Assembly (NCBI GenBank): GCA_030616165.1
Contig: JAUWXV010000171.1
Span: 1 to 7,991, forward strand
Origin: a bacterium
GTDB lineage: Bacteria; SM23-31; JAUVVT01
DNA: 7,991 nucleotides
Direction of reading: 5' to 3'
Of this stretch, positions 1 through 6,589 are shown piece by piece. Within the stretch, counting starts at the first letter, position 1. Each line of letters starts with the position of its first letter. Position numbers and translations under genes: made by a program. The notes under the pieces are model-generated. The model saw only the letters and a list, made by a program, of their open reading frames with translations. It was not told where the DNA came from and searched no databases.

Positions 1-348
1 CCCAATTTTATACTGCGCATCATCAGCTAACTGACTGTTCGGGTAATTTCTTATTAAATTCTGATATTCACTCGCAGCAGAGATATATTCCTTAATTCCA
101 TAATATGATTCCGAAAGAAAAAATTGGGCACTATCGATAACAGTACTTCCTGGATATAATTTCATAAGCATCTCAAATTTTCCCCTTGCTCTAAAATAAT
201 TCCTCCTTTCAAAATCTCTCATCCCGGAAGCAAACAGACCCGACTCTGTATTCTCATTGAATGAACCGGCATTACCGCAATAAAATATTAATACCAAATA
301 TATCAACAGTGGAAAATATAATATATATTTTGACCTTAAATATAACAT
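1..348 (-). CDS. bamD: BamD-like outer-membrane assembly lipoprotein (3' part outside window)
   Basis: A reading frame of 116 codons runs from the ATG at 348-346 to the window edge, so the C-terminal part is missing. The protein opens with a basic N-terminus and a hydrophobic stretch (residues about 9-23), then Cys24 in the context LIFYC, which reads as a lipoprotein signal peptide. The Tyr before the Cys is unusual, since that site is normally Gly, Ala or Ser. After the Cys come helical repeats of the TPR type: residues about 37-67 (FASGMRDFERRNYFRARGKF, then LYPGS), about 72-104 (AQFFLSESYYG, then IRNYPNS), and the start of a third repeat (ADDAQYKIG). This pattern is typical of BamD/YfiO, the lipoprotein that works with BamA to fold barrels into the outer membrane. 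A different TPR lipoprotein or a YbgF/CpoB-like protein is possible. No strong ribosome binding site is present; GGGGA lies about 17 nt upstream. A 221-bp gap separates it from the PorV-like gene. Confidence 0.8.
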   Translation of the reverse strand, partial: MLYLRSKYILYFPLLIYLVLIFYCGNAGSFNENTESGLFASGMRDFERRNYFRARGKFEMLMKLYPGSTVIDSAQFFLSESYYGIKEYISAASEYQNLIRNYPNSQLADDAQYKIG

Positions 349-569
349 TTAATTGAAAATTTTTCCCCGATTTCAAAAAATTCTATTATTATCAGAAAAA
401 TCACAAATAAAATCGACTCGACATTCCTGACTCTACATATAAATATAAGATTTTATTTTAATATATACAATAAAACAAATTTAAATAAGCGAATATAATT
501 ATTATGAATTATTCAGGTTAGTAAAGTATTTTAAAATTTATTTAAACAAATCAGATTATACAAAGTTCC
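349..569. other. AT-rich spacer between the porV-like and bamD-like genes
   Basis: This stretch holds no reading frame that looks like a gene. Apart from a weak candidate promoter (listed separately) it shows only AT-rich sequence. A weak AT-only hairpin follows the upstream gene (GAATAATT pairing imperfectly with AATTATATTC on the minus strand), without a G+C-rich stem or T-run, so no clear terminator is visible. Confidence 0.5.
450..478 (-). promoter_or_regulatory. Weak candidate sigma-70 promoter for the bamD-like gene
   Basis: On the minus strand TTGTTT (478-473) is followed after 17 nt by TAAAAT (455-450), which would start transcription near 443, about 95 nt before the ATG. The spacing is ideal, but in DNA this rich in A and T such matches arise by chance. 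The 221-bp gap after the upstream stop is what makes a separate promoter plausible. Confidence 0.3.
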
Positions 570-1631
570 TCATATCCTTAAATTTAAAGAAAGAAAATGC
601 CATACTATATTTTCACTATAATACCTTTCAAAAACAGCACAATAATTAAAGATATAATTTTTATGAGTGAATCTATTTTCAATTTTGCAGAACTCATTAA
701 AATCAATTAGCCCGAATCCTAATGAATATACATCTTTTTCTTCAGAATGTTCCGTCTGCTTTACCTGAAAATATCCGAATCTAAGGCTGATATGTCTAAT
801 AAAATCATTTTCCAATCCGAAATGCACCTCTCTCTTGGGAGTTTTCTCCTCTTCATTAAGATTCCTTATATCAAGGTAGAATGTTGTGTTTTTGTAGAAC
901 TCATATGAGATTCCTGCATTTATAGTTTCATCGCATATTCTTTCAATTTTTTTGCGATACTCAGAAAAATTGTACGGAAGATCAATATATGTGATTCCAA
1001 CAGAAAAGTCTTCTCCAGACTCTATAAGTAAACCATAACTTGCCCCCCATTTCCGCTTTATCACTCTCCCATCAGGTGTAATTTTAGAGAATATATTTCC
1101 GGCAAAACCAAAACTCAATCTTTTCGCAAGTTTTATATTTAACAACAAGGTGCTGTAATTGTTATACCTGAATTTTTCCGGATTAAAAAACTTTTCAGAA
1201 CTCTCTATACTATTTAAAGATTCTTCATTAAATAATATTCCCAGGATAAACGACCTTTTCGAATATGTTATCCCTTTAATGATATATTTAAACGAATTAA
1301 GAATCTCCGTTACTCGGGAAGCTTTCCTGTCACTGAAATATTCAGGATTCATAATCGAAACCAAAGGGAGAATGGGATTAAAAAAAAAGGTAAACTTACC
1401 TGATCTTCCAGTTGAATATAACGAAACAGCACTCGGATTATAATTCATAGAAGCAATATCATCTTCAGCAGAAAAGAATGCTCCACCAAGTGCCAATGGC
1501 CTGGCGTTTAGATTGCTTAATGTTACAAAATATCTTGTCTGGGAATATACCAGATTATAATTGGCTAACCCTAATATTAATAAAAATAAATTCAAATATA
1601 CAGAATATAATATTCTTTTCAAAAATGACAT
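570..1631 (-). CDS. PorV/PorQ-like outer-membrane beta-barrel protein
   Basis: This 353-residue protein has a signal peptide (basic start MSFLKR, hydrophobic core about 10-23, probable cleavage near VYSQ at 28-31). The mature N-terminus contains ARPLALGGAFFSAEDDIASM followed by NYNPSAV (residues about 43-69). That matches the characteristic A-x-x-LGGAF-x-A-x-DD ... NPA motif of the PorV/PorQ and UPF0164 barrels, distant relatives of FadL. The remainder alternates short hydrophobic and aromatic strands with polar turns, as expected for a barrel, and ends with strand-like SLNLRI. In Bacteroidota PorV acts in type IX secretion, but many members in other phyla have no known role, so I do not assign one. 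Its ATG shares one base with the lnt stop codon (TAATG) and no Shine-Dalgarno sequence is visible, so translation is probably coupled to lnt. Barrel class is fairly sure; exact subfamily is not. Confidence 0.7.
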   Translation of the reverse strand: MSFLKRILYSVYLNLFLLILGLANYNLVYSQTRYFVTLSNLNARPLALGGAFFSAEDDIASMNYNPSAVSLYSTGRSGKFTFFFNPILPLVSIMNPEYFSDRKASRVTEILNSFKYIIKGITYSKRSFILGILFNEESLNSIESSEKFFNPEKFRYNNYSTLLLNIKLAKRLSFGFAGNIFSKITPDGRVIKRKWGASYGLLIESGEDFSVGITYIDLPYNFSEYRKKIERICDETINAGISYEFYKNTTFYLDIRNLNEEEKTPKREVHFGLENDFIRHISLRFGYFQVKQTEHSEEKDVYSLGFGLIDFNEFCKIENRFTHKNYIFNYCAVFERYYSENIVWHFLSLNLRI

Positions 1632-3160
1632 TACTTTTTAATAATTGATATCAACATCAAAATTGCCCCCACTACTGTTATAAAATATGAAAAAATCTCC
1701 CCATAACGAGTATAAAAAGTTTCTTCGTTCCTTAGATTAATTTCATCAATCAATATACTTTCCGTAAAAATTTTAGATTCTTTGGTAACCCTTCCCATTT
1801 TATCAATAAACATCGATACCCCAGTATTAGCACATCTTGCGATTGGTATCCTGTTTTCTATTGCTCTAAATACAGCAATTTGAGCATGCTGATAGGGAGC
1901 GGAGGTCTTTCCAAACCAGGCATCATTTGTTATTACTATCAGAAATTCCGCTCCATTTTTGCAAAAATTTCTGACCAGGTTAGAAAATATTGATTCAAAA
2001 CATATTACCCCTGAAAACTTAATATCTTTTTTAGTTTCATTAAAATTTTGAGATATTTCATTATTTTTATTTAATTTTTGTGGAATATTAAACATGGTAA
2101 ATTCTTTTCCCGGAGTAAAATCACCCATTGCTATATCAAGATTGTAAAGAAATGGAAAAATGTCACCATAAGGAATCCACTCCCCAAATGGAACCAGATG
2201 AATTTTTGAATAAACATCAAGGTCATTGGAAAATGGTTTTATTAAGAAAGCAGAATTATAATACTTCGCTTTATTATCAGATTTATCATACTCCACATCA
2301 AGAGAACCAGTAAATATAGGAATTTTCAATTCATTAGAAAATGCCCTTAAAAGGTTGAGATACAGACTATTATATCTAAGATAACAATAAGTTGCTGATT
2401 CGGGCCAGATAAGAAAATCGGGTTTTTCTTCAGCCGCATCTTTTGAAAGTCGAATATAATTGTTGAAATTATCTCTTACTGCCGAACCCTTTAATTTTAT
2501 CTTTGGAGGAATATTCCCCTGAATTAACGCAACCTTTAATGAACCACTTTCAGGGCGGGCTTTATTAAGTTCAACATTTCCATAGATAAAAGGAACTGCA
2601 AAAATAATTAATAATACCACAAAAGCAGTTATTACTTTTATTATTTTCACATTTGTAATAATATAATAAATAACAACATTTATAATACATATCCAGAAAC
2701 TAACACCATAAACACCAGTAATTGAAACATACTGAATTAATGATGTATAATAAGTTTGTGTATAAGCAATACTGAGCCATGGGAACCCAAATGGACCAAT
2801 ACTCCTTAAAAACTCCCAGCCAGTCCATACAAAAGGGAAAATATATATAAAATTACTCCTGAACCTTTTTAATCCGTAGTTGATAAAAATAAATACAATT
2901 GACGATAAAAAAGAGAGAAAAAGAATAGCAGAGATACCACCTTTCACAGTGTCATAGCAAATCCAGTAAAGCGAAGCGGTATTAAGCCCAATCCCCCAGA
3001 AAAACCCTCTTTTTAAAGCGGTCTTAACCGATGTATTTTTAACAATATAAAAAATCGGTACCAATCCCAAATAAGCCAAAAACCCCAGCTTAAATGGAGG
3101 ATAAGCCAGGGTTAATAATGCCCCTGCCACTGCAGGAAAAAGTATATCTTTTTTGATCAT
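1631..3160 (-). CDS. lnt: Apolipoprotein N-acyltransferase Lnt
   Basis: Lnt transfers the third acyl chain from phospholipid to the N-terminal cysteine of lipoproteins in the inner membrane. At 509 residues the protein is full length (E. coli Lnt is about 512). Hydrophobic segments occupy roughly residues 6-40, 52-95, 104-120, 142-170 and 174-193, with a last one at about 488-507. Between them lies the periplasmic nitrilase-type domain (about 207-480). The catalytic triad is visible: Glu254 in IWPES, Lys319 in YSKIHLVPFGEW, Cys387 in GVICFES. Two further conserved acidic residues are present, Glu327 and Glu389. NDAWFGKTSAPYQHAQIAVF (412-431) and TRYGE (484-488) also match the family. An Asn/Lys-rich stretch (about 361-381) before the nucleophile strand looks like an insertion relative to E. 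coli Lnt. The start overlaps the ruvX stop as ATGA, and the stop overlaps the next ATG, so this is the middle gene of a coupled unit. Confidence 0.96.
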   Translation of the reverse strand: MIKKDILFPAVAGALLTLAYPPFKLGFLAYLGLVPIFYIVKNTSVKTALKRGFFWGIGLNTASLYWICYDTVKGGISAILFLSFLSSIVFIFINYGLKRFRSNFIYIFPFVWTGWEFLRSIGPFGFPWLSIAYTQTYYTSLIQYVSITGVYGVSFWICIINVVIYYIITNVKIIKVITAFVVLLIIFAVPFIYGNVELNKARPESGSLKVALIQGNIPPKIKLKGSAVRDNFNNYIRLSKDAAEEKPDFLIWPESATYCYLRYNSLYLNLLRAFSNELKIPIFTGSLDVEYDKSDNKAKYYNSAFLIKPFSNDLDVYSKIHLVPFGEWIPYGDIFPFLYNLDIAMGDFTPGKEFTMFNIPQKLNKNNEISQNFNETKKDIKFSGVICFESIFSNLVRNFCKNGAEFLIVITNDAWFGKTSAPYQHAQIAVFRAIENRIPIARCANTGVSMFIDKMGRVTKESKIFTESILIDEINLRNEETFYTRYGEIFSYFITVVGAILMLISIIKK

Positions 3161-3585
3161 TTATTAGAAATACTTCCCAGATAGGTTTCCAATAGTAAAA
3201 CCGCTGCTAATCTATCTATTTTTTCTTTATTTTTACCGGTTTTTTGACCCAGAGAAATCATAATTTTTTTTGCTTCAACACTCGTAAGTCTTTCATCTCT
3301 CATTACAATAGGGATATTTACATATTGTTTTAGCTTTTCAATGAATTTCTCAACTTCTCTTGCTCTTTCACCTTTAGACCCGTTCATATTTAACGGCATT
3401 CCAACTAAAATCTTCTTGACCTTTTCCTTTTCCACTATCTCTTTTATTCGCAAGAAATGTTCGTCCTTTTTTAATACATTTATTGTATCAAATTCCTGTG
3501 CAGTAATTCCAAGTGCATCACTTAAAGCTAAACCAATTCTCTTAACACCATAATCCACAGCCAATATTCTATCCACTGTAGTCAT
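3157..3585 (-). CDS. ruvX: RuvX/YqgF family nuclease, probable 16S rRNA processing factor
   Basis: RuvX (YqgF) is an RNase H-fold protein implicated in maturing the 5' end of 16S rRNA; an older name is putative Holliday junction resolvase. The 142-residue length is normal. The first strand carries RILAVDYGVKRIGLALSD with Asp11. LVGMPLNMNGSKG (60-72) is the family's G-x-P motif region, RDERLTS (96-102) carries Glu98, and IDRLAAVLLLETYL (123-136) carries Asp124. The three acidic residues expected in the active site are therefore all present. The gene begins only 18 nt after a terminator-like palindrome and has no recognisable Shine-Dalgarno sequence. No room remains for a promoter of its own between that palindrome and the ATG. 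Its last codons overlap the lnt start by 4 nt. A promoter inside the HU gene, or read-through from the HU promoter, is therefore the likely source of its transcript. Confidence 0.95.
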   Translation of the reverse strand: MTTVDRILAVDYGVKRIGLALSDALGITAQEFDTINVLKKDEHFLRIKEIVEKEKVKKILVGMPLNMNGSKGERAREVEKFIEKLKQYVNIPIVMRDERLTSVEAKKIMISLGQKTGKNKEKIDRLAAVLLLETYLGSISNK

Positions 3586-3587
3586 TT

Positions 3588-3633
3588 AAAAATATTAAAA
3601 TAAAGCCGTTAAAGATAATTATCTTTAACGGCT
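3588..3633 (-). terminator. Rho-independent terminator or attenuator after the HU gene
   Basis: A perfect 30-nt palindrome occupies 3604-3633: AGCCGTTAAAGATAA followed directly by its exact reverse complement. Read on the minus strand it begins 22 nt after the HU stop and is followed by TTATTTTAATATTTTT, an interrupted T-rich tail. On the plus strand no T-run follows, so its orientation fits the HU transcript. The real RNA loop would be a few A/T bases at the centre. The T-tail runs almost to the ruvX ATG (3585), so termination is probably partial if ruvX is expressed from upstream. Confidence 0.75.
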
Positions 3634-3655
3634 GATTTATACCAAAGATTCCTTT

Positions 3656-3961
3656 TTATTCTAATGGCTTTCTAAGAACTTCTTTAAGGAGTTTTCCTGC
3701 TTTAAAATGAGTCTTTTTTCGCGCTGGGACATAAATAATCTCCCCAGTTCTGGGATTTCTTGCCTTTGGTTTTGGTTTGGTCTTCTTTACCTCAAATACA
3801 CCAAAATCTCTGATTTCAATTCTCACTTCATCTTCTGCGTTTATCATAATGTCCCTGAGAGAATTAAAAACTCCATCCACTATTTTTTCTGTGGTATATA
3901 TCTTCTCATTTAATAATTGAGCAGTCTTTTTTGCAACATCTTTTTTTGTAACTGTTTTCAT
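3656..3961 (-). CDS. hup: HU/IHF-family nucleoid DNA-binding protein
   Basis: This is a small histone-like protein that bends DNA as a dimer and compacts the nucleoid. Its 101 residues are slightly more than the usual 90-95. The N-terminal helices (TKKDVAKKTAQLLN, 5-18) lead into the strand and signature segment RDFGVFEVKK (51-60). The DNA-gripping arm follows, with RNPRTGE (68-74), in which Pro70 is the residue expected to intercalate in the minor groove. The C-terminal helix region is FKAGKLLKEVL (86-96). The sequence alone does not separate a homodimeric HU from an IHF subunit. The gene stands between its own promoter and a strong terminator-like hairpin, so it is probably expressed largely as a single-gene transcript, as fits an abundant structural protein. 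It has the only canonical ribosome binding site in the window. Confidence 0.95.
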   Translation of the reverse strand: MKTVTKKDVAKKTAQLLNEKIYTTEKIVDGVFNSLRDIMINAEDEVRIEIRDFGVFEVKKTKPKPKARNPRTGEIIYVPARKKTHFKAGKLLKEVLRKPLE

Positions 3962-3970
3962 ATTTTTTGG

Positions 3971-3977
3971 CTCCTTT
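3971..3977 (-). promoter_or_regulatory. Strong Shine-Dalgarno site for the HU gene
   Basis: AAAGGAG on the minus strand ends 9 nt before the ATG at 3961-3959, which fixes this start. None of the other starts visible in the window has a comparable site, so the HU gene is probably translated more strongly than its neighbours. Confidence 0.8.
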
Positions 3978-4112
3978 CAGATTTACATTTTTTCACGTTA
4001 AACATCTTAACAAGGTTTCTCATAAACTTATTTCGGAGTTAGGAATATCTAAATATTTTTATTAATGAACAAATTTTTTACTTTTTAAACTATTAAATTT
4101 CTTGCCCTATTT

Positions 4113-4142
4113 ATAATATAATCACATTTTTAATATAGTCAA
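4113..4142 (-). promoter_or_regulatory. Sigma-70-like promoter for the HU gene
   Basis: TTGACT (4142-4137) is followed after 18 nt by TATTAT (4118-4113); an overlapping TATATT gives a 16-nt spacer. Each hexamer differs from consensus at one base. Transcription would start near 4106 and leave a leader of about 145 nt before the HU ATG. The promoter lies about 30 bp past the rel stop and I see no G+C-rich terminator for rel in between, so rel transcripts may also run into the HU gene. Confidence 0.6.
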
Positions 4143-4171
4143 GGAAAAAATAATTTGAAACTTTTGATATT

Positions 4172-6331
4172 TTAATATTTCTTCTCAGAGTGATCAAATC
4201 TCTCTACACTTATAACCCCTTTGACTTTTCTAATATTTCTGATAATATTTGTAAGTTGGTGTAAATTTTTGACTTCGAGCATCATAGTATTTGTTGCAAT
4301 TGAATCTTTCACTTCAATATTAGCATTGATAATATTGGTATCGAGTTCTGATACAACACTGGTAACATCTTTTAAAAATCCTATTCGGTCCTCTCCCACG
4401 AGTTTAATACCAACAATATAATTTTCTGTATTATCTACATTCCATACAACAGGAACTAATTTTTCAGTATCCTCAATATGTTTATATACATTAGAACAAT
4501 CTGAGCGATGTATTGTTACACCCTTCCCTTTCACCATGAGTCCCTGAATTTTATCCCCTGGAACTGGATGACAGCATTTGCCGAATTCTATCAACATATT
4601 ATCAATTCCAAGAACTCTTATCCCTATTTGAGATTTAGCCATTCTTTTAACGGTTCGGCTTATAAACTTTTTTTTCTGAAATTCGAGAAAATTTTCTTTC
4701 GGCAGTTTTCTTATAACGCTTTCAACAGTTACTTCACCTTTTCCGATGGAACTGTATAAGGATTGAATATCACTATACCCCATTTTTTCAGCAACTGCCT
4801 TAAGTGATTCATCCAGATTTTTTATTTTTAAAGTATTAAGCACCTTCAAAAGGAGTTCTTCTCCGAGTTTTATACTCTGCTGTTTCAGTGAATTTTTTAA
4901 CCATTTTTTAATCAGGCTTCTTGCTTTCGATGTTTTTGTAAATGTTATCCAGTTAGGATTCGGGTTTGGAGCGGTAGATGTTAAGATTTCTACCATATCC
5001 CCACTTTGGAGCTTTGTATCAAGATGCACAACATTTCCGTTAACCTTTGCTCCTATACAATGAAGTCCTATATCTGTGTGAACCTCAAAAGCAAAGTCTA
5101 TGGGCGTGGCTCCTATAGGGAGTTTAAGCAAATCCCCTTTAGGAGTAAAAACAAACAATTCTTCCTGAAAAAGGTCTACTTTAAGATTTTCTATAAATTC
5201 TTTTGGGTCACTTGTCTCGTTCTGCCATTCCATCATTGTCCTCAGCCACTCCATTTGTTTATCAATCTTATCTATACTGGTACCCACTTCTTTATATCGC
5301 CAGTGAGATGCTATTCCGAAATCCGCATTATAATGCATCTCATGGGTTCTTATCTGGATTTCGAGTCGTTTACCTTCGGGTCCTATCACAGTAGTATGAA
5401 TCGACCGGTATATATTCAACTTTGGTGTCGCTATAAAATCTTTAAATCTCTCCCTTATTGGGGGATATAAGGTATGAACTATACCAAGAGTATAATAGCA
5501 GTCATCGAGTTTATCCACTATTACCCTAACAGCAAATAAATCGTATATCTCCTCAAATGAACAGTTCCTTTTCTTCATCTTCTTATAAATTGAATAAAAA
5601 TGTTTAGCCCTTCCCTCTATTTGAGCGTTAATACCTGAATTTTTGAGACTCTCAAGAAGTGGACCTTCAATCTTTTCCAGATATCTTTCCCTGCCTTTTC
5701 TTGTCCCTTTAACCTTCTTAACCAGTTCGTGATATGATTCAGGGTCAAGAAATTTAAGAGAAAGGTCTTCGAGTTCCCAACTTATCCTGGAAATTCCAAG
5801 CCTGTGTGCAAGGGGGGCATAGATTTCAAGGGTTTCAATTGCTATTAATCCCCTCTTTTTGGGGGGGAGATACTCTAAAGTCCTCATATTATTAAGGCGG
5901 TCTCCAAATTTCACTAATATTACCCTAATATCCTTTATCATAGAAAGAAGCATCTTTCGGAAGTTTTCTGCCTGCTGCTCTTCCCTTTTTTTATATCTTA
6001 TCTCCCCTATCTTAGTAACACCATCCACTATTTCGGCAATTTCATCGGAAAATTCTTCTTTTAGTTCATTTTTTGTTACACCACTATCCTCTATTGTATC
6101 ATGTAAAAGCCCGCAAACGACTGTAGTAAGGTCTGTTTTTAGTTCAACCATTATCTTTGCTACCTCGACACAGTGTAGAAAATATGGCTTTCCAGAGAGT
6201 CGGAGCTGTTCTTTATGAGTATTATAAGAAAATCTATATGCTTTTGTCAATAAATCACGGTCAAAATCCGGGTCATATTTCTCTATCTCAATAATTAATT
6301 CATCTAATCTCTTTTTAAATTTCTTTTCCAT
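4172..6331 (-). CDS. rel: Bifunctional (p)ppGpp synthetase/hydrolase, long Rel/SpoT type
   Basis: The enzyme makes (p)ppGpp from ATP and GDP/GTP during starvation and can also hydrolyse it. At 719 residues it has the full long-RSH layout. The HD hydrolase domain (about 30-190) keeps His53, His77, Asp78, Glu81, Asp82 and Asp144, numbers that match the Streptococcus Rel enzyme and so support this start. The synthetase domain (about 240-345) has Asp264, RFKD at 295-298 (the RxKD form of bifunctional Rel/SpoT, not the ExDD of RelA), Tyr308, and EIQIRTHEMHYNADFGIASH (324-343). TGS is at about 389-450. A conserved Cys/His region has GKCCHPVPGD (585-593) and HRSDCSN (608-614). A C-terminal ACT domain spans about 638-715. 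Oddities are DRLNNMRTL where DRLHNMRTL is usual, and Ile307 where Gly or Met is common. An in-frame TGA 27 nt upstream, with no other usable start between, confirms the ATG. There is no Shine-Dalgarno site at normal distance. Confidence 0.97.
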   Translation of the reverse strand: MEKKFKKRLDELIIEIEKYDPDFDRDLLTKAYRFSYNTHKEQLRLSGKPYFLHCVEVAKIMVELKTDLTTVVCGLLHDTIEDSGVTKNELKEEFSDEIAEIVDGVTKIGEIRYKKREEQQAENFRKMLLSMIKDIRVILVKFGDRLNNMRTLEYLPPKKRGLIAIETLEIYAPLAHRLGISRISWELEDLSLKFLDPESYHELVKKVKGTRKGRERYLEKIEGPLLESLKNSGINAQIEGRAKHFYSIYKKMKKRNCSFEEIYDLFAVRVIVDKLDDCYYTLGIVHTLYPPIRERFKDFIATPKLNIYRSIHTTVIGPEGKRLEIQIRTHEMHYNADFGIASHWRYKEVGTSIDKIDKQMEWLRTMMEWQNETSDPKEFIENLKVDLFQEELFVFTPKGDLLKLPIGATPIDFAFEVHTDIGLHCIGAKVNGNVVHLDTKLQSGDMVEILTSTAPNPNPNWITFTKTSKARSLIKKWLKNSLKQQSIKLGEELLLKVLNTLKIKNLDESLKAVAEKMGYSDIQSLYSSIGKGEVTVESVIRKLPKENFLEFQKKKFISRTVKRMAKSQIGIRVLGIDNMLIEFGKCCHPVPGDKIQGLMVKGKGVTIHRSDCSNVYKHIEDTEKLVPVVWNVDNTENYIVGIKLVGEDRIGFLKDVTSVVSELDTNIINANIEVKDSIATNTMMLEVKNLHQLTNIIRNIRKVKGVISVERFDHSEKKY

Positions 6332-6583
6332 GATTACAAAAATTATCTTCTTAACTCAACCCTGGTAAATTCTTATTTCATATTTAAATATTAAAATGTT
6401 TAGAAATATTTTAAAGTTTGTGTTCGATAAATGAGTCCGCTCTAAAAACCGCTAATTACGCGAATTTCACGAATTTAATATTACACAATTTAATAAAAAT
6501 CAATTCGTGTTGATTAGCGAAATTCGTGGTTTTAACCCTTTTAAACTTGACTCATAAATCAAATCTCTACATTTAATAAATAC
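6332..6583 (-). other. Probable long 5' leader of rel
   Basis: If the promoter at 6590-6618 is used, the rel message starts near 6583 and carries about 250 untranslated nt. The first half contains the 123-bp inverted repeat described separately. The second half (6332-6427) is plain AT-rich sequence in which I see no stem of note, no leader peptide and no ribosome binding site. A promoter nearer to rel cannot be excluded, but I found no convincing hexamer pair there. Confidence 0.4.
6432..6554. repeat. MITE-like inverted repeat element, non-coding
   Basis: The ends are TGAGTC (6432-6437) and GACTCA (6549-6554), exact inverted copies, and each is flanked outside by TAAA (6428-6431 and 6555-6558), a candidate 4-bp target duplication. 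Inside, arms at 6445-6475 and 6502-6533 pair over about 25 of 31 positions around a 26-nt AT-rich loop. The arms are built from repeated CACGAATT/AATTCGTG units. The whole could fold as one long hairpin on either strand. There is no coding capacity, so it would be a non-autonomous element or a dispersed palindromic repeat. Its length, ends and flanks are seen directly. Mobility is an inference, because only one copy is in view. Confidence 0.6.
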
Positions 6584-6589
6584 ATTAAT

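Noticed and set aside
484-521. Possible terminator after the porV-like gene
   Set aside because: The only pairing is AT-only with a bulge (GAATAATT with AATTATATTC) and has no T-run after it, too weak to call.
1159-1443. Plus-strand open frame of 94 codons opposite the porV-like gene
   Set aside because: The minus-strand frame has a signal peptide, the barrel motif and a coupled start; this one has none of these.
4143-4171. Possible terminator after rel
   Set aside because: There is a run of T on the minus strand, but no convincing stem precedes it.
5006-5470. Plus-strand open frame of 154 codons within rel
   Set aside because: It lies entirely opposite the conserved synthetase and TGS region of rel, has low-complexity composition rich in Tyr, Phe and Ser, and resembles no family I know. 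It is a shadow of the real gene.
5859-6218. Plus-strand open frame of 119 codons opposite the Rel hydrolase domain
   Set aside because: It is Ser/Ile-rich, as expected from the reverse strand of an AT-rich gene, with no recognisable motif and full overlap with conserved coding sequence.
6428-6558. CRISPR or tandem repeat reading of the CACGAATT units
   Set aside because: The units are few, of different orientation and without regular spacers; the structure is an inverted repeat, not an array.
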